Of a DNA stretch of 64,000 nucleotides, positions 38,109 to 51,068 are shown one piece after another; the stretch's first letter is position 1; each line of letters begins with the position of its first letter. The DNA is taken from assembly GCF_000189635.1 (NCBI RefSeq), contig NW_002476432.1, forward strand, positions 434,001 to 498,000. The letters are read 5' to 3'. The translations under genes and the position numbers were made by a program. The stretch is from Tetrahymena thermophila SB210 (lineage: Eukaryota > Ciliophora > Oligohymenophorea > Hymenostomatida > Tetrahymenidae). The notes under the pieces were generated by a model, which saw only the letters and a list, made by a program, of their open reading frames with translations, made no database searches and was not told the origin of the DNA.

Positions 38109-40000
38109 ATGAACTAATCATAAAAAAGAAATACACAAACTTAAGGAGGCTAAGTACCTTATTTGTTGAATGGCAAATATCAACTTATAAAACCACTTGC
38201 ATAGGGCGCTTACGGGTGCGTTTATTAAGCATATGATGAAAAAGAAAAGAAGCATGTTTGTATCAAATAGATAAAAAGATTCGTAAATTACATTTCGAAA
38301 TTTACATAATTATCGATATTTACTAAATTTAATGGCTAATTTTGTATTAAAATTTAATTTTTATATTTGAAAGACTGCTCATTAAATTGGAGGATATGGA
38401 ATAGATTCATAAAATATGAGAGAATTCTCTATTTTGAATTCGCTAAATCATGAAAACATAATAAAGTGAAATATTTTTATGCGATTACTATTAATTAAAT
38501 TAATGATATTCATCAAAGATTAAAAGATTAGTTTCATGCCTATAAGAGATAGTAAGAAACCATATAAAATCAATAAAATGAAGAACATGTGACGTTCTTC
38601 ATGGTTTTCGATTATATTGATTAAAATCTCCAAACTTTCATCAAGGAATTTGAAAATAAAAAATGCTACATACCCCTTATTTAAATTAAGGTAAAAAATT
38701 ATATTTTTAACTAATTTTAAGCTCATTAAAGCTTCAAGTTTTGTAGAGTTTTCTTCTCAAATCTTTAAAAGAAATCAAAAAAGATACTTAAAATAACAAA
38801 ATAGCACTAATGAATAAATTTAATTACTCATTTGTTATTTTAATTATTTAGAGCATACTCTATCAGATAGTGCTAGGCATTTATGAAATGCATGTTAACG
38901 GCTTCATGCATAGAGATATTAAACCTGCAAACATCCTCATCACCTAACAAGGTATATGTTAATTATTTATTTAATTATATTGTAAATGTTCTTTCTTAAA
39001 AAGAATAACAAATTCAATTTGGATTTGAATTTGTAAGCATTTAAACTTAATTTTCAAAAACGTAAATTGATTTTCATAATTCACTAAAAAAATGAAGGAT
39101 ATTATAAAAATAAAAGCTATTTTTGATAATATTAAATTATTTGATTCTATTCTTATCACTTAATTGTTTATGCTAAATAGGATAGGTAAAGGTTGCTGAT
39201 TTGGGACTGGCAAGACAGGTTACATAAAAAAGGTAGACTTTTACTCCTGGATGGATAACTCTTTGGTACAGACCTCTTGAAATGCTTTGTAACCAAACAA
39301 ACTATTCAAAAGCGGTTGATATATGGTCTTTAGGATGCGTATTTGGAGAAATGGTGAGACTTGTTCCTTTATTCAGAGGATAAACTGAATTGGAATAAGC
39401 TTTAAAGATTATATAGTAAATAAACTATTAATTATCTTTTATGTATTGAATTTATATTATATCTAAATAGATCACTCGGCCTTCCAACAGAATTCTAAGA
39501 TTTTGATAGCTTTCATGAAAGAGTTAGTGATTAAGCTTTTAGCTATGAAAAAAACTTCCCTTACTTGTCTGAAGATGGAATAGATCTCCTAAAGGTATTA
39601 TTAATTTTCTAAAAATTTATTTAATGCTTTTTATTGTAATTAAGGGAATGCTGAACATTAATCCCAGCAAAAGACTTACAGCTAAATAATGCAAAGAACA
39701 CGTAATTTTATTTTATTTTTTTTTTGTTTGTTTGATTGATTTAAAACTTTTATTTATTTTAAATATAAATAGAGATTTTTTAACGACGTTAGATAGCTTT
39801 CATTAGATTAAATTAATTAATTGGCTCAAGGCTAATTGAAATAATGCTAACTTAATTTTTTAGAAAATTAATAAAGAATAGAAGAGAATAGACTTAGGAT
39901 GTAGGAATAAGAATAATAAAGATAAATTTAGTTATAATAATAATAGTAACAACGTAGATAAAGAAGCGAGTCACTTGAAGCCTCTCCTGAATATCTTTGA
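38109..40000 (+). CDS. CDK-like (CMGC) protein kinase
   Basis: This is a Ser/Thr kinase of the cyclin-dependent kinase group. Eight exons (38109-38282, 38374-38465, 38519-38690, 38852-38951, 39181-39415, 39471-39594, 39645-39701, 39773-40000) give 393 residues. The Gly-rich loop is LAQGAYGCVYQAYD and the ATP lysine is in VCIKQIKRF. The PSTAIRE-position helix reads [18 protein letters not shown]. The catalytic loop is [12 protein letters not shown], the metal motif ADLGLAR, the activation segment [17 protein letters not shown], and helix [27 protein letters not shown] is the CDK-type insert region. The metal motif is DLG instead of DFG, and APE is replaced by PLE; both remain compatible with activity. 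The tail is Gln/Arg-rich. The PSTAIRE region is not that of CDK1/2; CDK8/CDK11-like groups are nearest by feel, but assignment is open. The start could lie further upstream (37782). Confidence 0.9.
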
Positions 40001-40868
40001 ACTAAAATAACAAAACATTATATTAAATAAAATTAGAAACTCTAATTAACGAAATCCAAAAAAGAAATTTATTTAACATATAAAAATAACCTACCTACCT
40101 ACTCTTTAAACAAACATTTAATCAAACAAATAAATAAATAACTAACTAACTAACTAACCAACTTATTAATTCATTTTAAAAATATAATATTAATTAATTA
40201 ATTGCCAATTCAATAAAAACTAAAAAAATTTCTAAAACAAAAAATGAGTATGAGAGTAAATTAATATACTATTAATATTCTATTAAAATTAACTAATTAA
40301 TTAATATGATATTTCAACTATATATTTTATAAATAAATAAATATAATTAATAACTATTTGTTCTCTCTTTTATTTTATAAAACTTTGATGAATAAAAATG
40401 TTTTATTTATTTACTTTACTAAATAATTAGTGATTTTTATATAATCAATATAACTTTACATCTTAATATTCATTTTGATAAGGTTTAGTCAAATTTATTA
40501 ATTAAAATTTAGATTCAATTTATTAATACCAACCAAAATAACCAAAATGGTTTAGGGACTGTATTTTTTTTGTTACATATGAACCAAGTATTTTAATATT
40601 AAATTTTGTATGATCATAGTAAACTTATCAAAAATTAATTATCCAGATTTCATATTATTTTATGAAAAAGTTTTTATAAGTTGTTTGTTAATATATAAGC
40701 CATAATTAAAAAATTTCCCTACTCAAATAAATGGTAAATTCTAAAAACTTTGTAAATCTAAAATAAATTTAAAAAGAAAACTGACTAACTACATATTGTG
40801 GATATAAAGAAAGAACAAAAAATATTAATATTTAAAGATTAAAAAAGGTATATTATAATTTGTTTAGT
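40001..40868. other. Convergent intergenic region
   Basis: The region lies between the kinase 3' end (+) and the end of cassette gene 1A (-). Positions about 40750-40868 match the sequence downstream of gene 1B (55945-56040), with a shared TTTGTAAATCTAAAATAAAT block, so the duplication extends past the stop codon. No gene was recognised; CTAACTAACTAAC-type simple repeats occur near 40140. Confidence 0.5.
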
Positions 40869-43800
40869 TCAACTGTTATCATTAATATAGTTAATAGCTT
40901 AATCATAATTTCCATTTTTAATACTCTAAATATATTAAATAGTTTTTTAGTGGCTGTCAGTAGCAATATTTATTTTTTTTTCAATGTCTTCATACCTTTA
41001 ATTTTCTTTAACATTTCTTACTTCACTGAGATTATCATAAAGAGACTTTTAATTTTAATTATTTTTCCATTACTAAATTTGATCATCTTACAATCCAAAA
41101 TCTTTTATTAAATCTTTTTGATTTAAGATTAAGTAATATTATCCTTGTTAGCCTTGCCTTGCAGTTCTTCCTTTAATTTAGATTTCTTCTGTTATATTAT
41201 CTGAAAGAAATGTTTAGATGACTACTACACCACCTGATTGAATTACATTAGGATCGAATGAAATAAAATCTGTTCCTCTTCCATACTCTCTAACAAAAAG
41301 TCCTATTTGACCTGATCTAGTCGCTTTTTGAACTTAATGATTAAATTCTGTACTATCATTATGATCAGTAACTTTGATGTAGTTTTCTTTAGGAAGGTAT
41401 AAATAATTGCTGTCATGATAATCTATTAAAGATTAACTATCTTTAAAGAATATAAGCACAGATTATTTTTATTTAATTGCTGAAAATGAGATTTACTGAA
41501 TTTACAAATATTAGTTTTCTTAATCGATTTCTACTTTTACCATATCTCCTTTTCTAAAATCAAGCTTAGAATCTCCAAACATTGAAGGGATGTAAATCTC
41601 TGTTGAGAAGTTATACTTTTTGAGACACTCTTTCATTTGTGAATTTAAAGATTGAAGGGTTCCAGTTACCCCCAAAATAGCTGAATAAGTATCTGGCAAT
41701 AATGCATAAGAAATATGTCCACAATGTAAATTTAATTAAGTTTTTTATTTAAGTGTTTAATCATTTATATTTCCTTTGGAATTTTCAAGGAAATATGCAA
41801 AGAGAGTTAAATAACCATAATAAAATTTAAAATCAATTGTTGAATCGATTTATTTATACCCAATTAAATTATTTCTCACTATATAATCTTTTTAATTTTT
41901 ATGCAATTCTACTTGATTCACATCTTAAGCAAGTTTATTAATATGTCTTTTGAAAAGTCTTTCAAATTTTGGATATTTAATCATTAATTCTTTATAGCTA
42001 GAACTTTATTCAATATTCGTTATAATGCTTGATTTTTATTATCCTTTCGAATTCCAAATTTCTGTAATAATATTTTTTATTTCTTCAACCTCATACTTTA
42101 CTATAGGATTCTAAGTTTATCCATAATAATCAAGATTGAAAAAGATATCTACTTCATCTATTAACAAGATTTTATAATTTGTAGTATTTTATTTTGTGTT
42201 TTTGTTATTATCTAAAGTTTATGAATTTACTATATCTAAGGTAGCTTGCCTAATATTGAAATTATTATTTATGTATTTTTCTACTTATTATCTAAAAGTT
42301 CCATATTTAATTTTTTCAGAAACTCCAAAGGAGATAAAGAGGTTACGAAAGTCTTTATCATCTCTCTCTGAAAGGTAGTTACTATAGCAAACTACATCAA
42401 CCTCACAGCCCAATAAAGCAAGTATTATAGAGCAAAAGCCTAATGTGATTGATTTTCCTTCTCCAGTCAAAATCTCAATCAATTAATTATTCAACTAAAT
42501 TTAGCTTTCATACTAAAATTAATTTTTAACTCCTTACCAAAACCCAGCTTCTTTATGAATTCCTAAAAGCATTATAATGCTAATTATTTGAGTATGGTTT
42601 GGTTTTTTAAAGATATTTTTTTTATCTTACTTTTATTTTCCGCTTTCATTTAGAGTCCAATATGCACAAATTTGAGCAAGCAAATGTAGAATTTCATTCT
42701 TCTATTTTTTGCTATGAAGATTTATTTATTTAGATAATTATCTTACATTGTCTACAATTTCCTCCCATTTATCTTCATCATATTTATATTATTGAATTGT
42801 ATCTTCATATTTTTTTAAGTAAGTATCATAACACTATTTTAGCTATTCCTTTAAATTGCCATCTAAATATTATTTGATTTTTCCACTTTCGCATTATTAC
42901 AATTTGCCAAGAATGTAATTAATGTCATGTCTTCCTACTAATTCGTTAAATTAATCAATCCTATAAGACTTAAACTAAGGTATTTAGTTCACAATTTGAG
43001 CCCCAGAAGCATTTTGTTTGAGAATATTACCTAATTAAAAAACTAATTCTTCTCCCATAGTTTACTTTATGATTACAAAAGCTTCAAATAACTTTACTTC
43101 AACAACATAGCCAAACTTACTCACTTATTCAGAAACTTTTTGAATATTAATTAAAAATTAACTTAATTCTTAGGTTTTCTTAATAGTTGAAAATCTTTTT
43201 ACGAAGATTTTAGATTTCATGATCTAATTTATTATTAAGCTCATTTAAAACTATTTGCATTTAAGGTTAATAAGGATATTTATCTATGCTTTTTAAATAC
43301 TCATCTGCATTATAAATTTTATTAATCAAATCATTCGTCTTTTAGTCATAAGTAAAACTAGCTTTCACTGCTATTAGAGCTTATCCTGTTATTTCATTAA
43401 CCTTTTCCTCAATTTGTTTAAACATCGAACTAATATCAAAGAATTCTATATTAAATAGTTTATTCATTTTATATGATTTAGTTATGCTAAAAATGATTTC
43501 TTTAACTTTTTAGAAGTCGCAATCTGCCAATGCAGCTGTAAAAGCTAACTTGCTGCGATTAAAATGGTCTTTTATAAGATCTATGAGCTTATCGAGGTTC
43601 AAAATTTAAAGACCAATTTCTCTTATTTTTTTAAGTTCATCAGACTAATCAAATAATTAAGGTTAGACCTCTAGGATTTAGTTTAGAACTTAGAATTTTT
43701 TCAAATTATTATATAAGGTTTTATCAACTTACATTTTCTCCTTAATTTATTGTTGAGCATAAAATATTTTTTGTAGTTCTTAGTATACCTTTTGTAAAAT

Positions 43801-46800
43801 ACTTTTAAACATTTAAAAAAGATCTTCTTTAAACTTTATTGACTCTGCTCCTTAAAAATGTTCTTTTTGAATTATTTTTAAAAATTATTGATACTTGAAT
43901 AAATCAATTAAATGTTATTATGTAAATTATCGATCGTTGTTGTTCAGAACAGAATCACATTTATCAAATAGCCTCTATGAATTTGTAAATATACAATTAA
44001 TAAGTTTTTCTCTTAAAGTTTTTTGTTAACTCTTCTACTCATCGTTTAAAAATTTTATTATTATTTCCAAGTTGCTAAAGGCAGTAAAATAATTAAACTA
44101 GAAGCTCGCAATTTCTATTTAGGGGAATTGTTATTCAATTTAATTGACAGCTTACCAAATCACATCAAAAATTTTAAAAATCAATTTATCGAGAAACTAC
44201 TTATTTTTCTCTTAAATATTTTGAAGATATTTAATAGCTTTATCATATTCTCTATTAATCAATAATTTTTAAATTTCTAAATAACTTTTGTTAGATTTTT
44301 GATCTATTTATTTATCTATTTAATCTATTCTTTTTTAAAAATTAAAATTATTCAATTACTCAATATCTTCTGCTTTCTAAGCAAAATCTTTCAAGTATTC
44401 TAAATCAGTCAAAATATCCTTATTTTTTATTTTATTTTTAATACTCTTTTCATATTACTCAAAATCTGAATTAACTTTTTATAAGGAATATGTTATCTCT
44501 TGTTAAAATGTCTCTGAAAAATCTGGATAGAGTTTTTAAGCTTCATTTAGTCTTTAAATCAAATTTAAAAGATACTTTAACTCTTGCTAATCATGAAGAC
44601 TTAAAATAAGCTTTCGAATTACCTCTTTCAAATTCTCAATTTTTGATTGAAAATTCCAATCCTTTAATAGGAAAATTTCATTAAATTCACCCATCAGCTT
44701 TAAGGTTTAGATTAATTATTCATATTGCTTTTCCATTTCTTAAAATTTTAGTAGTTTTATATTTCTGGAAATCTTTTCCTTTTAGTCATTCATGAATTTT
44801 GAGTTAAAGTTATCCATAAAGGAATTTATTTCAACCCTTGATTATTAGTAAAGATTACTCTTATATTTCTAGAATAGCCTTAATATTTATTATAAAACCC
44901 TCAAATTTTTTCGAATATCATCTGAAAAAAAACTATTTTTAACATTAAAGTGATTGTTTACTTGTTATATTTCATATTTGAAATTGTCATATAATTTTAA
45001 AAATGCTTTATCTAAATCTTATTTATTTTAATTGTTTTAAAGCTGATTCAATAATTCTATTTATTAATCTAAACTCTAATAATCTTCATTTTTTATCAAA
45101 TTATCAAGGTTCTTAAATTCTTTTAATATAATCTTTATTGGTGAAGGCAAATTTTAAAATTTCTCCTCTATGAAATCAAATTCCCTTATCCTTAAGCTAT
45201 TGACAAATCTCTAAATTCCCAAATAGCTCCCTTATATTTCTTAAAGGTTATTTTTTTATTCTTTCTTTTAAGTGTAATCCCTAACCATATCATTATAAAC
45301 TTTTTAAATCAAAACAGTAAATTATTCAAAAGTGAGTTATTTGTTTAAGAATGAATTAATATGTTGATATTCTGTAGATATTAATTTAGCTTTTTTAATA
45401 AAATCAGTATAAATTGAGTAATCTTCTTATTTTAAATTTGGGTAAACTTATGGTTTTGCTAAATTCTTAATATTTTAGAAATTTTCATCGAAATTTGTCT
45501 CAATTAATTACTTAATATCATTTAGTTCGGAATCTCCTTGAACATTAGTAATATTGCCTAAAGTCTGAATCTTTAACAAGAGCAATATATTCTAATTTAA
45601 TTTTTCCAAGCAGCCACTATTAAATTAATTTTATCCTTTCAGATTATCAATAAATATTTGTATTTGTTTTATCAACTCTGATACTTTTTTCCTCACTGAA
45701 TCTATGCACATTTGTTTTTGTTCTTCGTAGTTTGTAAGTATATCTTTAAAATCTTTCATACAGCTCATTCTGTATAGGAATTAATTTATTTAGAAAAAAT
45801 TATTATTTTTTATCAAGTTAAAAATATTCTCCTTACACTTCTCAAGATATGTATTTAGATTTCTAATTGTTTTATTTATTCTATTTGATATTAACTTTGT
45901 ACAAAAAATGGCATCTGCCCAAATCATATTACAAAGAAAATTGTATACCTTAAACAATTTATCAAAGTCTTTTTTTTACTTTTATTAAAAGTTTTTTAAT
46001 TCTTCATTATTTGATTTTTTTGATTTAATAAAATAATCATCATCATTTTCATCTTATTTGTTTTCTTCTTGAATTTCCTCTAAATATTAATACAGTATTC
46101 TTTCGGCCTCCTTTGCCTTTTTTTAAATTTTTTCTTTTATTTCACCCATGATTTATCTATATTCGTCAGCAGTTTTGCCTAAAATCAATTCATCTTGATT
46201 TCTAATTTCGTTTATTATTTTTAAGATTTTTTATAGCTTGTACAAATTAGAATCATCTTAAAAATTTTCTTTGATAAAATTAAATATATAGAGATTAAAT
46301 TCTTTTAAATATGAAACAGCATCATTATATAAAATCTCGCAGTCTGGAATATATTCAGAATATTTGCTATTCTAGTTTTATATTTTGAGTATGCTAATTT
46401 CAAAATCTGGTAAAATCTCTATTTTAGGATTAAAGAACAAGATAGAATCATCTACAGAGGGTTATTTCTAGATATCTTCCTTAATATATTAAATTATTTT
46501 CTTTAGATTTGATAATAGCTCTTTATTTTGTTCCAAATTAAACTGAACAACAGCATGGTAGTAATTTTCGTCTTTCTCTAAGATTAAATCGCTAAGAAAT
46601 TCTTCAATATTTTTTATAAAGCCAATTTTTGAAGCTATATTGGTTAAGGTGTCTTTGATTAATTTAATATCTAATTATTCTGGCCTTTTGTAAAATTATT
46701 CAGACAAATCTTTCAAATCTGTTATTTCTAACTGATATTTATCCCTTATTTCTTTTTAGGTTTAATTAAATATTTACTCACCTAAAGAAGTTTAATGTGA

Positions 46801-48106
46801 GAAGTCTTTCAGCTTTTATAGATCAGTCTTCACATTTTCGATGTTTTCAGGGAAATATTTTATTATCCTTTAACTCATCTATAAGCAAACTCCTTCAATC
46901 TCTTATTTGAATCCATCTACGTTTGCGGTAAATTAGCCTTCTTTAAAAACTTCAGCTTAAAATTAACCAATAATTTTTAAATATTCAATAATATCTCGTA
47001 TTTCTTTAATGTTTTAGTGGGAAAATATGTTACTTTTTTCAGAAGCTTCTTGAAAAGCCTCCATAGCCTATTTTTTTTATTCCTCAAAGGTTCTTATAAT
47101 TTCGTCCTATTATTCTTGGTATGAATTTTACAAGTCTTTATCACCTGTATAGTCACTTATTTACTTGAATTCAACCATTCTTTACATGATTTCCATATAA
47201 ATTTCCTTATTATTAAGATTTTACTATATATTTAGTTTCCTCTACATATAATTATAATTTTTATTTTGCGCTTTCTGAAACACTAAAACAGAATTCTTCA
47301 GCAGGATTACTGAAAGATTTATGGCTAATGATCTTTTAACATAATAACTGATGGTTTCTATCAATAGGATTTACAATTATTATTTCTTTATTGTTATTAA
47401 GTTATTGTAAAATAACGTTCAAAAAGCTTTTCATTATTTATGATTGGTAATTATTTTCTTTTTTGATAACATTATCATGAAACTCTAAAATCTCTTTAGT
47501 AATAGCATCAACATTCTTATCTTAAGGAAACTTAGTAAATAGAAATATTATCTTCTCAAATTATTCTTTTTCTGGCTTTTAAAGAATTCTATGTACTAAT
47601 TTAAATACGTCTTCAAATAATTATCCTCTTTGAGCCACTAATTCATGATAGCTTACTAAGATAATCATCTTCATGCTTTTACAATTTTACATAAATTAAT
47701 TTAAAGATTATGCATTAGCAATTTCAATTTCAGCACCACGATTATCAAAAAATCCAGGAGAATCGCACAAAAAATAATTTTCCTGTAAACAAGCTTTTTA
47801 TAGCGTTGAAGTCTCTGACTATTTAGAGTATCCAATTGAAAATTTTCCATTTGAATTAAAAACTTAAGTTTAAATTTTATACGTTTAACCTTCTACTACT
47901 TTACATGTTTCAATATTTTCAATAAACATTTCAGAACCTAAAAGATAGTTAGCAGTAGTACTCTTTCCACTTCCAGTTGGTCCTGCTAATAAAATTATAT
48001 CCTTATCCTTTAATTAGCTTTACTCTTATTAGCATTGCTTGAATAATTCTAACAATTTTTTAATGTCTAAATTCTATTCTCTATTCACTATTTCAGACTT
48101 ATTCAT
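40869..48106 (-). pseudogene. Cassette gene 1A: GTPase-SecA-like giant protein, two frameshifts
   Basis: This is the paralogue of gene 1B at 56041-63288, with the same domain order. ATG is at 48104-48106 and TGA at 40869-40871. The N-terminal GTPase has LLAGPTGSGKSTTANYLLG, the G3-like CDSPGFFDNRG and IIFLFTKFPQDK. A long charged helical middle follows, then the SecA-like motor: IEILTGEGKSITLGF near 42480, LLIDEVDIFF near 42165, VREYGRGTDF and KGRTARQGQQGQYY near 41170-41290. Two disruptions are visible against copy B. Near 47180-47270 a 2-bp deficit shifts the frame just before NRMVEFKQ-type sequence (EIMQRMVEFKQ in this copy). Near 43168-43176 a second 2-bp deficit falls inside NLxELSQFL. 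No TGA was found in the chosen frame of each of the three segments. It may be a decaying copy, or the indels may be errors in AT-rich sequence. Confidence 0.8.
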
Positions 48107-50280
48107 TATTTATTTATTTATCAATCAATATATATTTGTTTTTATTTTCTTTTTAGAATTAAATTTTTTTTTATTTATTAATTTTTAATTTTCTTTTAAT
48201 AAAATCAATCATATATAAATTCAGAAATACAAACAAACAAATACTCTAAATGAAATAGATAAAGCAAGACAAGACACAGTAAGTAAATTAGCAATACAAT
48301 TTTTTAAAACTTTTTATAAATTTTACTATATCCCTTTATTATAATTAGAAGGGATTTAGATTACGTAATATAATTATTGCTAATAAATGAATTATTTATT
48401 AGGTTATACAAAGATACCATTGAAATATTTACATTATGACTTTTAAAAAACTTATCATTTTTTTTCATGTAATAAAACCAAACTTATTTGATGGTTTTTA
48501 AATCGAATTAATAAAATTGAAATTTCTTTCTTATTTATTATTGATTAAAATCATATTTTTCTCAAAATAGCGAGTATGTATTCTATATACCTTACCATAT
48601 TTTGGAAAATACTTAATGTATGGATTTAGTTATGTTTCAGCAGCATGCATTTGTTATCTAATAAAAATAAAAGTGTCTTAACTAATTAATTCTCTTTTTT
48701 TAAATATATTAAATTTCTTTATAATATTTACGAAAATACTTAATTGATGGATTTAGTTATGCTTTAGGGTTATTTAATGAAAATAAAAATACCTTAACTA
48801 ATTCTCTTTTTTTAAATATTTTAAATTCCTTTATAATATTTAAATATAGTTAATTGATGGATTTGGTTATGTTTTAAATGCCCTCGATCATATTTTCACA
48901 AATAATTAATTGATGATTTAGTTACATTTGGTCATATGTTACCTAAAGATATAAAAATAAAAGTGTTTTTTTTAATTATTTTTTTGTCGATTTAACAATT
49001 CAAAGTGTCAACCTTTTAAAAAAAATTAAAATATATTTTTTTACTAAGCAAATTAATTCAATCTTAAAGGGAAGTTTGTATATGAATTATTTAAGCTTTC
49101 TTACAAATTCACCAAAAAGTTCAATAATTTATTTTATATTTATAAAGAAAATTAGCTTGATTAAGAATATTACAATTTTGAAATACATGAATTATATTAT
49201 ATATATGAATAACATATATGACTCAGATGACGTATGAAATAATATCACTTAAATTATTAATCTTTTATTCCTATTAATCTAACAATAAAATCATAAAATA
49301 TAATATTTGAGCTATTGGTATCATTACATATATATGCATCAAATTAACATTTAAAATAATTACAAAAAGGATAATATACTTTTCTTATATCATCTTTAAT
49401 ATCAGAATTTTTAAAAACTTTTAAATAAACATAGATTTCTCTTTAAAAGAGATTGATTTCCAAGATGAATAAGTAGATTATTTACTAATCTTATTAGCAA
49501 CAAGTAAATTTAAAAAAAGGTTTGATAAATTTGCTTTATTAAAAGCTAGACTAGTTAAAAAAATATTGATTCTTTATACTTATCTTTGTGCGTTTGAGTA
49601 GATCTTTTAAAAAGAATTTCATGATTTTTTGTTTAAAATAAATACTTTTTAACCTGAAAAAAGCTAACATATATCTTTCTAAATTAGGTTTATCAATTTT
49701 ATGTTTAAAAGGCCTCATTTATAAAAAGAATTACCATTTATTATGTTTATAGCAAATTAACAAATTAAATTTATGATTATTGCAAATAAAAAGATAGATA
49801 TAAAAACATATCGCTTGAACATTATTACTTAAAATAGGAAGAATACCTAACAATTTTGGCAACAAAATTTATTAAAAGCAACAAATTAACATGGATGTTG
49901 GAGAAATAGATAAATTAAATAGATATTAGTTTAAACATGAAGGAAATGAGAAAAATGAAATCATACTTTGAATCAAAATCAATCATTTATTCAATCAAAT
50001 CATTTATTTATTTTTTATTTAATATTCCTAAAAATGCAAAAAATGAAATAAAATTAAAAAAAAGGAGTTTATCAACAAGCAATTTGAGTTATTGAATAGC
50101 GATACCATAAAATAATGGATAAGAACAAAAATCCTGTTTAGCCCCAAATTTTAATATAAATTTAAAGATCGAAAACTCATTAAGTAAAATGAGCAAAACA
50201 TAAGATAAAATTTTAGAGAGAAATGTAAATAGAAAACGATGAAAATTATATATTTGATACCATAAAAATACTCAAATTGT
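48107..50280. other. 5' flank of gene 1A
   Basis: Positions 48107 to about 49010 match the upstream flank of gene 1B (63289-64000), including ATAAAATCAATCATATATAAAT and AATAGATAAAGCAAGACAA. The duplication therefore includes the promoter region. A local tandem repeat lies at 48600-48990. The rest, to 50280, is AT-rich with no recognised gene. Confidence 0.55.
48600..48990. repeat. Degenerate tandem repeat upstream of gene 1A
   Basis: Four imperfect units share a core like TTAATTGATGGATTTAGTTATG (starting about 48607, 48734, 48846 and 48903). They are separated by AATAAAAATAAAAGTG and CTCTTTTTTTAAATATT blocks. Gene 1B has a single matching core at 63838-63862, so the expansion is specific to copy A. 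Confidence 0.65.
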
Positions 50281-50701
50281 TTAAAATACTCCTTATTTTC
50301 CTGTTTCATTGATGACTAATTCATAATTTAGAAAATATTAGGATCATATAGAGAAATTGCAACAAACTTTTGAAGAGAATACAAAAAAATATATGTATGT
50401 GATTAGATTAGATTTTTAGAAAGGAAGAAAGTTGACTCAATATTGATTAAAGAATCTCTATTCTAACCACTCACTCCTGGGTTAGATGGTACTCCAAGCA
50501 AATAGAAATATGAGGCAGAAACGAATCACTTTCAAAAGCAAAGAATGAATATCAAAAACTTCAAAAGAAAGAATGGAGATATATAAGGCTATTCTAAATA
50601 TAGCACTTTGCAATACTAAACATAATTATAGCTATTTATTAGCAATCATTTAAATAATATTAAGAAATAAACTTAAAAATTTATTTTCTGATATATTTTG
50701 A
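50281..50701 (+). pseudogene. Possible gene fragment on the plus strand
   Basis: Two coding-like stretches in different frames. The first (about 50290-50427) reads PYFPVSLMTNSQFRKY and DHIEKLQQTFEENTKKYMYV before TGA. The second (about 50400-50701) reads LERKKVDSILIKESLFQPLT and PSKQKYEAETNHFQKQRMNI, ending in TGA. The second is the more convincing, with few Phe/Ile/Asn runs and a higher GC content. An intron or a frameshift would be needed to join them. No family was recognised. The fragment is antisense to the cassette genes and has no counterpart in the part of the B flank that is visible. Confidence 0.3.
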
Positions 50702-51068
50702 TATATTAAAGAAAAATAGTATGGTATCAAAATATTTAAAAAATTTTGCACAAACTTAAAAAAATTGCTCTAATTTTAAAAATTCTTTAAAAATTATTAA
50801 ACCTAACAATATTAATTAAAATGCCATTTTATTATAAATAAATATTCTAATAGACATAATTTATTTTTGAAATCGATAATAGAATATAAGAACATTTTTA
50901 ATATTTGTATTAAAAAATTAATAATTTAGGAGAAGGAGTAAATAAATGAATTTATTTTATTAGTTTCCTGAATTAGAACAGTGTAAAAAAATTAATTTCA
51001 TAATTATTTGATATTTATAAATTATTAATTTCTTAAAACAAACAAATATTTGTCTGTATTTAATTTAT

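Noticed and set aside
38520-38726. Minus-strand frame inside the kinase gene
   Set aside because: It overlaps kinase exon 3 on the opposite strand, where the plus-strand reading joins the other exons in phase.
40860-41111. Hydrophobic open frame on the plus strand (and its twin at 55975-56283)
   Set aside because: It is antisense to the C-terminal coding region of cassette gene 1, and the similarity between the two copies follows from the duplication.
42288-42482. Bacterial or plastid SecA contamination
   Set aside because: The SecA-like motifs lie in a 7.2 kb frame full of TAA/TAG glutamine codons with the same AT-rich composition as its neighbours, and fused to a GTPase.
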